Shown: positions 7,323 through 14,902 of the stretch, piece by piece
How the letters are laid out: every line of letters starts with the position of its first letter
Position numbering within the stretch: the first letter of the stretch is position 1
Source of the DNA: a virus
DNA length: 24,435 nucleotides
Reading direction: 5' to 3' (one strand)
Virus record (IMG/VR): IMGVR_UViG_3300025128_000320
Location: 1 to 24,435 of that record
Notes under the pieces: generated by a model
Told to the model about the DNA's origin: nothing
Database searches by the model: none
The model's input: the letters and a program-made list of their open reading frames with translations, nothing else
Translations under genes and position numbers: made by a program

Positions 7323-10300
7323 TTATATAGGTAAAGGTATAAGTCTTTTAAACATCTCTGCTACAAAATTACCTTTTGATTGAGCAGCACCTATTTTAGC
7401 CGTTAACTCTGCAGCATCTATTGTAGAATCTGCAGCCATCTTCTGAAGTATGACACTGTTAGCTCTGTCAGCGTTACTCTCTGAAACTTGGAAAGCCATA
7501 GATAATATGTCTCTTTCTCTCTGCCATATTGAGTCAAGGTTGCTAGAAGTCAAAGAGTTTATAGTCTGAGCAAAATTCATGTTACTTTCATTTTGTGCAG
7601 CAGTGTTAAGTGTCGCTAAGTTCTGTCTCCACTGAGCGTTAGCCTGTGCTATCACCAAACCATTCTGTGCGTTAAACTGATCACGCTGTTGTTGCAATCC
7701 AGAGTTAAACTCACGTAAAGCGTTAACACTATTTATGTTAAATTGATCCATAGCATTTTGCTGTGTAGCGTTAAACTGTCCTGTTTGATTAGCTAGGTTA
7801 GCAAAAAACTGATTAGTCTGATTATCACTTGTAGCGTTAAACTGTTCAGATGCGTTATCTGCAGCCTGGTCAGTAAACAAAGCCTGTATGTTTTGTTGTG
7901 CTTTAAACACCTCTATCTGCTGTTTGTTAGATAGATTAGTCATATCCATCTGTAAGAAATTCTGGGCATTTTGTACAGCAGCCTGTTGCCTGTTAGATAG
8001 GTTAGCCATATCTAATTGAGAAATAGCAGCAGCCTCTGCCATAACACCTGCCTGTCTGTTAGATAGATTATTTAACTCCATAGTGTTAGCTGCACGAGCA
8101 TCTTCTAGAGCTATCTGCTGTTCAGCAGTAAAGTTCATGTTAGCTACATCAGCAATCTTAGCTGCGTTCTGCACACGAGCCTGAAATGCTTGATCAAACT
8201 CTTGCCCTATAAACTGAGCACGTTGTTGTGCTGCAAGCATTGCACGTTGTTGTCTGTTAGACAAGTTCTGTGCTTCAAACTGAGCCTGTGTAGCAGCGTC
8301 TATTTGTGCAATAGGAAGTGCAGATTCCATAGCAGCCTGTATGATGGCCTGTCCTGCCATAGAAGATGCTCCAAGACCTCTTGCAATCATAGTGCTCGTA
8401 GCGGCTCTCATAGCTCCTGAAGCCCAAGCAGGTGTGTTACCACCCTCAAACTGAGCCATCAATCCTTCTAGTTGACCCTGAACTGTAGCCTGTTTACTTG
8501 GTGTGGCTTCTGCAGCTTGTATTGCTTCAGTAAAGTTTTTTGCAGTTTGTGCATTTGCTACACCAGATATTATCTCACTTTCACCAGTAACAGGGTCAGT
8601 TTGTAACTTACGAGGATCTGGTCCTGTTATCTTTATTGCGTTACCTTGTGCAGCTTTTATGTCTAAAGAAGAAGTGCCCTCTTCAGGATCTATCGTTGAA
8701 CCAGGAACTATAGCCCCTTGTGCAGGTTTTAATTTATCAGTTTGAGTTTGAACATCTGGTGCTACAGAGGTGGGTGTCATTTGAGACACTGTAGGAAGTA
8801 TCGGCATAGCAGACTGCTGTACGTTACCTACTGTAGCAGCTTCAGCAAAAGGAGCTATGGGTGTAACTTGACCTGCGTCAACAGGTATAAAGTCAGGGGC
8901 AGTTGGCTGTATGAAAGATGGGAGTGCTTGGATAGGCTGCATGGTTTGACTTACCAAGTTGGAAGTCATTTGAGCCAGAGGATTAGGTGCAGGTGCAGGT
9001 GCAGGAGTAGGATTAGGATTAGGAGGGGTGGGATTAGGTATTGTGTAACCTGTTGGATTTTTTTGATACTCTGCAAAATCAAAACCTGCAGGTGGTCTAA
9101 ATACTTTTGTATCAACACCAGAACCGTAATTATATACTCCTTTTCCTGCAAACTCAGGGTACTTTGCTATTGTAGCTTCATCATAAGGAGTAAATCTTAA
9201 ATCTGTAGGTATACCACCGTTAGTAAATCCTTTAACAGGTCCACCTTGATACATCTGCTGTGTTGGTTGAGACATATTACTCATGGCTTGTCTGTATTTA
9301 CCCATACGTGCAGCAGCAGCAGGGTTAGACTGTAAGAAGTTATCTAGTTGATCAGGCGGTCCTTCAAACCCTAAAAACTTTTTAGCAAGAGATACATCCC
9401 CACCTTCAGACATTGAAGTAGTGTTTTCCCTACGAAAACCTGGAGGAACATAAGTAACAGGTTGACCGTTAAACTCTGTAATCATTATACGTTGACCTAG
9501 ATCATTGACGTAATAAACAGTTCGATATCCAGATGTGTATGTTTGACCAGACCCAGGGGCGGTAGTAACAAGTGTTTGTGGTACAGCACCTGCAGTTCCT
9601 GCATAGTGTGTCTTATAAGTTACTTGACTTGGAACAGCACTTGTTCCTGCAGTTGCCACTGGTGTTGAAAAAGTTCCTGGAATAGCTGCCATAGGAGCAG
9701 GTGATCCTGCAACATAACTTGTTGTTGGAGATGTTACAGATGTAGGCAACGGAACTGAGGGTCCAGAAGAAGCAGGTGGAGGAGGTGTAACAGGAGTTGG
9801 TTGATAGGTTACAGGAGACACTTGTTGAACAACTGTCTGTGGAACACTAGGATTAACAACAGCTACCCCACCTGCAGGTACATTTTGTACTGCTGTCGCA
9901 GGAACGGTAGGTACAAAATCCCCACCGAATTGCGGTCCTGTTGGGCCAAATTTACTGGGATCTGCAGGAGGAGCAGGTGCAGGAGTAGGAGTAGGAGTAG
10001 GAGTAGGAGTAGGAGTAGGAGTAGGAGCAGGAGCAGGTTCTGGTGTAGGTGCAGGAGCAGGTGCAGCAGCAGGTGCTCCTGGTGCAGGTGCAGCAGCAGC
10101 TTCAGGTTTAGTTAAATCATCCAGTGCCTTATTCAAAGCATCCATGTAAGCAGGACGATTAACACCGTAATGAGTATCGTAAATATCACCCTCACCAATT
10201 GAAGCAATATTTTCAGGTGAGGTAAAGTCAGTCGATTTTGGTTCGTCACCTTTAGCTTGTAACTCTGCTACTTGAGCAGCAATATTAGCCTTAGACTCAG

Positions 10301-10544
10301 CAAGGCGTTCTGCTAAGAATGGTGTCAAATTAGCTTCCGAAGCCGCCTGTCGTTCAGCTATATCTGCCTGAACAGCATCTAAACTATCTTCATAAGCTTC
10401 CACAATACCAGGATCTATAAGATTACTAGCATTTGAAGTAGCCGCACTGTACATAGCTTGAGCGTCTTCTAAGCTATAACCATAGTTGTCTATTATCGCC
10501 TGAACAACACCACTTGTTGCTTTTTCTGTTGCAGTTTCTGCCAT
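7323..10544 (-). CDS. Large virion protein with Pro/Thr-rich linker and 22-residue helical repeats
   Basis: This 1073-residue protein has four zones. Residues 1-145 are helical and charged. Residues about 146-320 are a Pro/Ala/Thr-rich linker containing an unbroken PT dipeptide run encoded by a DNA microsatellite. The centre has a YQGGPVKGFTNGG motif seen in many uncharacterised marine phage structural proteins, then more proline-rich linker. From about residue 760 to 980 it is an array of ten 22-residue units rich in Asn and Gln (NLSNRQQ at the unit start), predicted alpha-helical. The C-terminus ends MFKRLIPLPI. AAGGA lies upstream of the ATG. Its neighbours, a lysozyme and ejection proteins, suggest an internal core or ejection protein, perhaps in the place of T7 gp15. 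A tail-needle or fibre role cannot be excluded. Confidence 0.62.
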   Translation of the reverse strand: MAETATEKATSGVVQAIIDNYGYSLEDAQAMYSAATSNASNLIDPGIVEAYEDSLDAVQADIAERQAASEANLTPFLAERLAESKANIAAQVAELQAKGDEPKSTDFTSPENIASIGEGDIYDTHYGVNRPAYMDALNKALDDLTKPEAAAAPAPGAPAAAPAPAPTPEPAPAPTPTPTPTPTPTPTPAPAPPADPSKFGPTGPQFGGDFVPTVPATAVQNVPAGGVAVVNPSVPQTVVQQVSPVTYQPTPVTPPPPASSGPSVPLPTSVTSPTTSYVAGSPAPMAAIPGTFSTPVATAGTSAVPSQVTYKTHYAGTAGAVPQTLVTTAPGSGQTYTSGYRTVYYVNDLGQRIMITEFNGQPVTYVPPGFRRENTTSMSEGGDVSLAKKFLGFEGPPDQLDNFLQSNPAAAARMGKYRQAMSNMSQPTQQMYQGGPVKGFTNGGIPTDLRFTPYDEATIAKYPEFAGKGVYNYGSGVDTKVFRPPAGFDFAEYQKNPTGYTIPNPTPPNPNPTPAPAPAPNPLAQMTSNLVSQTMQPIQALPSFIQPTAPDFIPVDAGQVTPIAPFAEAATVGNVQQSAMPILPTVSQMTPTSVAPDVQTQTDKLKPAQGAIVPGSTIDPEEGTSSLDIKAAQGNAIKITGPDPRKLQTDPVTGESEIISGVANAQTAKNFTEAIQAAEATPSKQATVQGQLEGLMAQFEGGNTPAWASGAMRAATSTMIARGLGASSMAGQAIIQAAMESALPIAQIDAATQAQFEAQNLSNRQQRAMLAAQQRAQFIGQEFDQAFQARVQNAAKIADVANMNFTAEQQIALEDARAANTMELNNLSNRQAGVMAEAAAISQLDMANLSNRQQAAVQNAQNFLQMDMTNLSNKQQIEVFKAQQNIQALFTDQAADNASEQFNATSDNQTNQFFANLANQTGQFNATQQNAMDQFNINSVNALREFNSGLQQQRDQFNAQNGLVIAQANAQWRQNLATLNTAAQNESNMNFAQTINSLTSSNLDSIWQRERDILSMAFQVSESNADRANSVILQKMAADSTIDAAELTAKIGAAQSKGNFVAEMFKRLIPLPI
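7608..8267 (-). repeat. Ten-unit 66-bp (22-residue) protein repeat array
   Basis: Counting from the first NLSNRQQ (codon at 8265-8267), units repeat every 66 bases without gaps. Four of them begin NLSNRQ or NLSNKQ, and three consecutive later units end in QF (TNQF, MDQF, RDQF). Ten units fit exactly into 7608-8267. A 22-residue period is two 11-residue turns, typical of long straight or right-handed helical bundles. Confidence 0.8.
9979..10032 (-). repeat. Hexanucleotide microsatellite (GTAGGA)n encoding Pro-Thr repeats
   Basis: Seven perfect GTAGGA copies (plus-strand view, 9985-10026) are flanked by the variant GCAGGA on each side (9979-9984 and 10027-10032). Read from the minus strand they encode alternating Thr and Pro in the linker of the 1073-residue protein. 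Gain or loss of units keeps the frame and would only change linker length. Confidence 0.9.
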
Positions 10545-10555
10545 ACCTTATTCCT

Positions 10556-10810
10556 TTATTTACCCATTGTCATCCACACTGCACCTGCAATAAACGTCAG
10601 CAGTGCGACAGTGGTTACTTTTACTATTGTTGACCAGACAGACTTGCGTGTGTCTCTCCAAGCTTCTAAAAGACTTCTCATCTCTATAATATCTCTAGCT
10701 GCATCATCATCAAGTAACCCGATAGAGCGTAGTGCTTCCTTAGCACCACGTCTAGCTGCGTTGTCTAGCATCTCTTCTAGATCTTCAGGGGTAAGTTTGA
10801 TGTCACTCAT
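10556..10810 (-). CDS. DUF6127-like tail-anchored membrane protein, possible holin
   Basis: This 84-residue protein has a charged helical N-terminal part (residues 5-55; EDLEEMLDNAARRGAKEALR and LLEAWRD) and one C-terminal membrane helix, about residues 59-80 (TIVKVTTVALLTFIAGAVWM), ending in MGK. The pattern resembles DUF6127, small proteins I associate with Alphaproteobacteria and their phages; this is from memory of the family. It overlaps the end of the DUF6447-like gene by 8 bases and has only a weak ribosome binding site, so translation is probably coupled. A single-helix membrane protein just after the fibre genes recalls T7 gp17.5, the holin encoded next to the tail fibre. No other holin candidate is visible in the window. 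The holin role is inference. Confidence 0.6.
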   Translation of the reverse strand: MSDIKLTPEDLEEMLDNAARRGAKEALRSIGLLDDDAARDIIEMRSLLEAWRDTRKSVWSTIVKVTTVALLTFIAGAVWMTMGK

Positions 10811-11012
10811 TTGTACTTTCTAGTGATTTAGATAGCATACTTATAAATGCTTCTCGTCCTACGCTTAGTTGATCAACGTTAAACTTAGCACTTTTTAATT
10901 TACGATCTAAGTCTTGTATGTGGTTCAACATACTCTTTTGTTGATCTGTTAAGTCCTCTGCAAAATATTCTTTATTATTAACAATTACTGGGGTCTTTTT
11001 ATCTTTTCCCAT
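10803..11012 (-). CDS. DUF6447-like small protein
   Basis: This 69-residue protein starts with a basic segment, then IVNNKEYFAEDLTDQQKSMLNHIQDLDRKL, then a helix ending in GREAFISMLSKSL. This fits DUF6447, a family of about 70-residue proteins of unknown role (short beta start with G/NKEY, then L(S/T)D..K.ML..I...D and two helices). Strong GGAG 7 bases before the ATG supports the start. It sits 1 base after the 288-residue gene and overlaps the membrane-protein gene, so the three form one translational block. It carries no cysteine or membrane segment. Function is unknown. Confidence 0.6.
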   Translation of the reverse strand: MGKDKKTPVIVNNKEYFAEDLTDQQKSMLNHIQDLDRKLKSAKFNVDQLSVGREAFISMLSKSLESTNE

Positions 11013-11013
11013 T

Positions 11014-11880
11014 TTAGTTCTCCTTTGTGTTATCCTCCAATTGAGGCGTGTTTGTTAAAGATGTTTTATCTAATATGTTAAAACCACGACTGTTTGCAAA
11101 GTCACCTGGGCAGTGTGCCCACTTGTCTGCACAAGCCTCTAGCCATTGTACTGTGTGGTGATGCTCTGGTGCTTTACCTTCTTGTATTATCTTGTTTTCC
11201 CACTCTAGGTAAGCAAACACTTCAGCCTGTGCCTGTGCTGCGTTGATACCAAGGTCAAACAAGTAGATCATGTTACCTTCGTCAATGACACCACTTCTAG
11301 GTCTTGCACTGTTGAGTGCTTGCTTCATGCAGGTCATAATGTGGTACTTGATTTCTTCTAACTCGTAGTCTTCTTCTGTTAGTTCCTCTTTACCTATCTT
11401 TTCCATCAGGTTGTCGTACTGGTTCGTAAAGAAGTTTAGTTTACGTACTGCACCCTCAACGTAACCACGAGAGCTTGCAGCCTGTGCTTGCTTCTCTGTT
11501 ATCTTAATCTCTAGCATCTCTCGTTCTAGGGGGTCTGTTTCTTCTAGTAGCTTACGTTCTAGCTTCTTTAGTTTTACTTCATCCTTCTTCATCTTAAAGT
11601 AAGACTCTTGTAGTGCAGCCTTAGTTTTTTCTATCTCAGCTAGACTGTGCTTGATAGAACGTATAGGTGTAATAGCTGTAACGTCTAGTGTTACACTCAT
11701 CATCTGTGAGTGAGACTTGTAGAAGTTGCTTGATGCTTGTCGTATAGCAGGAGCATGTTCTTTAATATTAGCCAACATAGATTTATATTCAGGCTTTGAC
11801 ATTGGTAGCTGAATGTCTATGTCTTGTGTGACCAGTTGTGTCTGATCCTCGTTATAAGTTTTTGATAAGTCTTTTAACAT
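11014..11880 (-). CDS. Hypothetical coiled-coil protein with His/Cys-containing C-terminal region
   Basis: This 288-residue protein is not recognised. Residues 78-150 are a long charged helix or coiled coil (KTKAALQESYFKMKKDEVKL onward through KLLEETDPLEREMLEIKI). The C-terminal half looks like a compact helical domain with EHHHTVQWLEACADKWAHCP (residues about 238-257), which holds three His and two Cys plus a further His and could bind metal. There is no signal peptide or membrane helix. AGGA 5 bases before the ATG supports the start; it follows the DUF7483-like gene by 14 bases. It does not resemble the beta-rich fibre proteins before it or the ejection proteins after it. It could be a fibre chaperone, a host-directed protein or a structural protein; no choice can be made from sequence. 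Confidence 0.6.
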   Translation of the reverse strand: MLKDLSKTYNEDQTQLVTQDIDIQLPMSKPEYKSMLANIKEHAPAIRQASSNFYKSHSQMMSVTLDVTAITPIRSIKHSLAEIEKTKAALQESYFKMKKDEVKLKKLERKLLEETDPLEREMLEIKITEKQAQAASSRGYVEGAVRKLNFFTNQYDNLMEKIGKEELTEEDYELEEIKYHIMTCMKQALNSARPRSGVIDEGNMIYLFDLGINAAQAQAEVFAYLEWENKIIQEGKAPEHHHTVQWLEACADKWAHCPGDFANSRGFNILDKTSLTNTPQLEDNTKEN

Positions 11881-11894
11881 TTTAATCCTTTATG

Positions 11895-13925
11895 TTATGA
11901 TATTGCTGCTATAGCGTAAAATACGTAGTCACCATCAGTAAGACTAGAAGTAGTAGCAAATCCACCTGAGTAAGGATCTACTATATCTGCATTTGTAACT
12001 TGTGCATCTGTATTATTTAGGTCAAGAGATTTATCATTACCTGCAACGATACCTCTTTTTGAATCAAAAACTAGCCAATCACCTGTATCATCTGATCTTT
12101 TAAGTATTATTAATGAAGGAGTGTCTCCTGAAAAACCACACGCTACATTTGTAGCTCCACTTTGAGTGAATGAACCAACCTTAGATACACCTGCTACGGT
12201 GGCAAAAAGGTAGGCTATGTATTCTCTATTATTAAAATTAGTGTCAGTTGAATTACCTACAGTGAAGACGGAAGATGTTGGTTCAGTGTCATTCCATACG
12301 GCTGTTTGCGTTACAGAAGCCTCATCGTTTGGCATATAAAAGTTTTTAGTGGCTCCTAATGGTGAAAAATACCAACGCCAATAAGCAGAAGCAGATCTTG
12401 ATTTAACAAGCATCATCTCAGGCGTAACACCAAGATTATGACTTACGTTTAAAGATGATCCTGTGCCTGTCCATGTGGCTACGTCAAAATAACCTCTAGC
12501 TTTTTTCCACATCCATCCATAATAAGCAGTATTACTTCCAGTTGAATTATAAACGCCATTCATAAAGTCATACGTCAAATTGCTATCAGATGCTTCAGCA
12601 TTTGTAGCATTAGTTTGCATATATTTTGAGCCTGTTAAACGGCTTGAAATGTACCCTGGTGATCCTCCTGTAGACTTTTCAAAATACATATCCACTGGAA
12701 AAGTTGATCTATAGGCAGGCGCTTTACTGTCTCCTGCTTCACCATTTGTAGATATAGCAAACACACTAGACGCTGCAGTTGGGGTTTGCATACCACCACG
12801 TCTTATTGCCATGTAGATTATTGTAGCACCATCTGCTTCCATAGCCGTTGTAGAGAAAAACCCTGTAGAGTTTACACCTACTTTTGTAACTGTTTGTTCT
12901 GCATTAGTTAAATTAGGATATAATCTTGTATAACTACGATCAACCGTAAAGCCTCGCATTGTATCTACAATCTCCCAGTTACCTGAGCTGTCTACTCTTT
13001 TTGAAAGTAAAAATTGAGGCTCAAAACCTAAGTCTACACTCCAACCAGAAGAACTATCTGTAAAACTCCCACATTTAATAATGTCCTGATCTCCAGGTTC
13101 ACCAAAACCACCGTCATTATCGTTGTGTGCGAATAGATAGGCTACGTAGTTCTCACCACTGGCGTTAACTGAATGATCTGTACCTACAGTAAATACACTA
13201 GTTGTAGGGGCAGTATCATTCCACCAATTAGCACTGTCAGCAGTTGCTGCAGTAGTATTTAATATTAAATAATCTGTCTGTGGAGCAGCAGTATTTGCTC
13301 TATGATATACTGCCCAGTTATCACCTTGATCAAGATTTTTAATTAGTATCATACCCACAGTAGTATTAAGAGAGTGAGCTACAGTACGAGCAGAACCTGT
13401 TCCTTCATATGTTACGATATCAAAAAACTTAGGCTGCTTTCTAAAGGTCCAAGAGACATATCTACTGCTTCCGCTTCCAAAATTTATCTCAGCGTCACTT
13501 GTTCCTAGCGTAAAGCCATTATTGTTGAAAGCAGAAATATAATTTTGATTACCAGTTTGTGCACCATTATCATTACTGTTTAAGTATTTTGTTCCACCAC
13601 TCACTGTATCAATTAGCCAGTGATCACTTCCAGAAAAAGAACTACTTGATCTAGCCTTTAACCATACCAAGCCCCCTTTAGTAAGATCAATATTGTTAGT
13701 AATAGTCTGTGAAGAGCCAGTTCCGTTATACAAATGAGTCTGAAACAAATTATCAACAAAAGCAGCAGGGTTAACGTTAGCTGCGTTAGGCCAGTTACCA
13801 CCTTTAATAAGGTCTAGTGCTTCATTGATATCCCACACACCTGATGCTTTGCTATCTTTAAAGTTACCATCAGGTACTACTTTACTAGCAGATATAACGT
13901 TAGCTGTGAAGTCTCTAGTTGTCAT
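11895..13925 (-). CDS. Putative receptor-binding tail protein with DUF7483-like repeats
   Basis: This 676-residue protein begins with an attachment-like N-terminal segment (FTANVISASKVVPDGNFKDS and WDINEALDLIKGGNWPN, residues 6-48). The rest alternates two beta-rich units. Unit B is FDIVTYEGTGSARTVAHSL to YVAYLFA (about 168-266) and again YFDVATWTGTGSSLNVSHNL to YIAYLFA (about 476-574). Unit A, with F.P.FLL.KR.D..G.W...D..RG and a closing Y.AI, occurs at about 283-375 and 575-676, with a partial first copy at 65-162. Unit B resembles DUF7483, a lectin-like beta domain frequent in marine phage tail proteins. The start overlaps the previous stop (TAATG). It most likely contacts the host surface. 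The receptor cannot be named. Confidence 0.68.
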   Translation of the reverse strand: MTTRDFTANVISASKVVPDGNFKDSKASGVWDINEALDLIKGGNWPNAANVNPAAFVDNLFQTHLYNGTGSSQTITNNIDLTKGGLVWLKARSSSSFSGSDHWLIDTVSGGTKYLNSNDNGAQTGNQNYISAFNNNGFTLGTSDAEINFGSGSSRYVSWTFRKQPKFFDIVTYEGTGSARTVAHSLNTTVGMILIKNLDQGDNWAVYHRANTAAPQTDYLILNTTAATADSANWWNDTAPTTSVFTVGTDHSVNASGENYVAYLFAHNDNDGGFGEPGDQDIIKCGSFTDSSSGWSVDLGFEPQFLLSKRVDSSGNWEIVDTMRGFTVDRSYTRLYPNLTNAEQTVTKVGVNSTGFFSTTAMEADGATIIYMAIRRGGMQTPTAASSVFAISTNGEAGDSKAPAYRSTFPVDMYFEKSTGGSPGYISSRLTGSKYMQTNATNAEASDSNLTYDFMNGVYNSTGSNTAYYGWMWKKARGYFDVATWTGTGSSLNVSHNLGVTPEMMLVKSRSASAYWRWYFSPLGATKNFYMPNDEASVTQTAVWNDTEPTSSVFTVGNSTDTNFNNREYIAYLFATVAGVSKVGSFTQSGATNVACGFSGDTPSLIILKRSDDTGDWLVFDSKRGIVAGNDKSLDLNNTDAQVTNADIVDPYSGGFATTSSLTDGDYVFYAIAAIS

Positions 13926-14902
13926 TAAGCTAAACCCCCATGAGCTTGTGAGACATTACCTATATTAGGGCCATATCTTGATTGTGTAAGATCACCAAAG
14001 TCTTGAGAATTACCTGTGCTTGCTATAGTGACGTACTCAATAACATTTGTTTCGGACATACCACCTGCAAAAACACCCCTAAGTTTAGAGGACACTGAAG
14101 CGTTTTGACGTCTTGTTGCTAATAAATCTCCAAAATCAGTTGTATTTCCTGTGCTTCCTATAGTAATATATTCTATTACATTCAGACCTGTATTTGTGTA
14201 ACCACCTCCAAACAAGCCTCTTGTTGATGAGGCACAAGCTGCTAGTTCTGATTTTGCTGCACTCAAATCCCCAAAATCAGTAGCATTACCAGTGCTTGCT
14301 ATTGTAACATAATCCATTACGTTTGAGTTGTTACTATCAGCACCTTCTTGACCCCCACCTCTCACACTACGAGTTGTAGAGGAAAGTGCAGAAGCATAAC
14401 GAACAGCCTCAGTAGCATCGCCAAAATCTGTGGCATTGCCTGTGCTTGCTATGGTAATATATTGAATCACATTAAGTTTAACATTGCTAGAAGTAATTCC
14501 TGTTGAAAACAAACCTCTTGTATCATTAGCACTTCCTGCAGGGCCACGATTTACTGCTGTTAGATCACCAAAATCAGAAGCATTACCTTCAGTTCCTATA
14601 GTGACATATTGTATTACATCTACTCGTGCATAAGAAGCAGCAGCACCTAACTCACCCCCTGCAAAGATACCCCTTGTTGTATTTGCACAACCACCAGGTT
14701 GATATGGGGCATTTGTTAAATCACCAAAATCAGAGGCGTTACCTAATGTTCCAATATTTATAAAGTCAATTATATTTTTATATCCTGCAACAGCATCACT
14801 GTATCCTGCTGCAAACAAACCTCTATCTGGCACAAACTTAGGCCAATCGCTGTCATACTGTAACTGTGTTGTGAGTGACCACACGCCATTAAAGTTTGGC
14901 AT
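13925..14902 (-). CDS. Six-repeat probable beta-propeller tail protein
   Basis: This 325-residue protein is almost wholly six repeats of 43-50 residues with consensus NVI.YITI.STGN.TDFGDL followed by R..A..S.TRG.FAGG, starting near residue 43. An incomplete half-unit (DRGLFAAGY) at the N-terminus and a last unit ending in SQAHGGLA instead of TRG.FAGG suggest a closed ring in which first and last blades share strands, as in Kelch-like propellers. There is no enzyme motif. The gene overlaps both neighbours by a TAATG junction. It is a clear paralogue of the propeller part of the gene upstream, beginning with a similar MPNFNG (versus MPRYNG). Its likely role is host recognition or fibre decoration. 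The fold is inferred from repeats. Confidence 0.66.
   Translation of the reverse strand: MPNFNGVWSLTTQLQYDSDWPKFVPDRGLFAAGYSDAVAGYKNIIDFINIGTLGNASDFGDLTNAPYQPGGCANTTRGIFAGGELGAAASYARVDVIQYVTIGTEGNASDFGDLTAVNRGPAGSANDTRGLFSTGITSSNVKLNVIQYITIASTGNATDFGDATEAVRYASALSSTTRSVRGGGQEGADSNNSNVMDYVTIASTGNATDFGDLSAAKSELAACASSTRGLFGGGYTNTGLNVIEYITIGSTGNTTDFGDLLATRRQNASVSSKLRGVFAGGMSETNVIEYVTIASTGNSQDFGDLTQSRYGPNIGNVSQAHGGLA

Noticed and set aside
9801-10115. A plus-strand reading frame with a long Arg-Ser run
   Set aside because: It is the complement of the GTAGGA microsatellite and proline-rich linker of the minus-strand 1073-residue gene; composition is an artefact of the repeat.
11895-13925. Variable region of a diversity-generating retroelement in the receptor-binding protein
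   Set aside because: No reverse transcriptase, template repeat or near-identical second copy is visible in the window, so there is nothing to support it.
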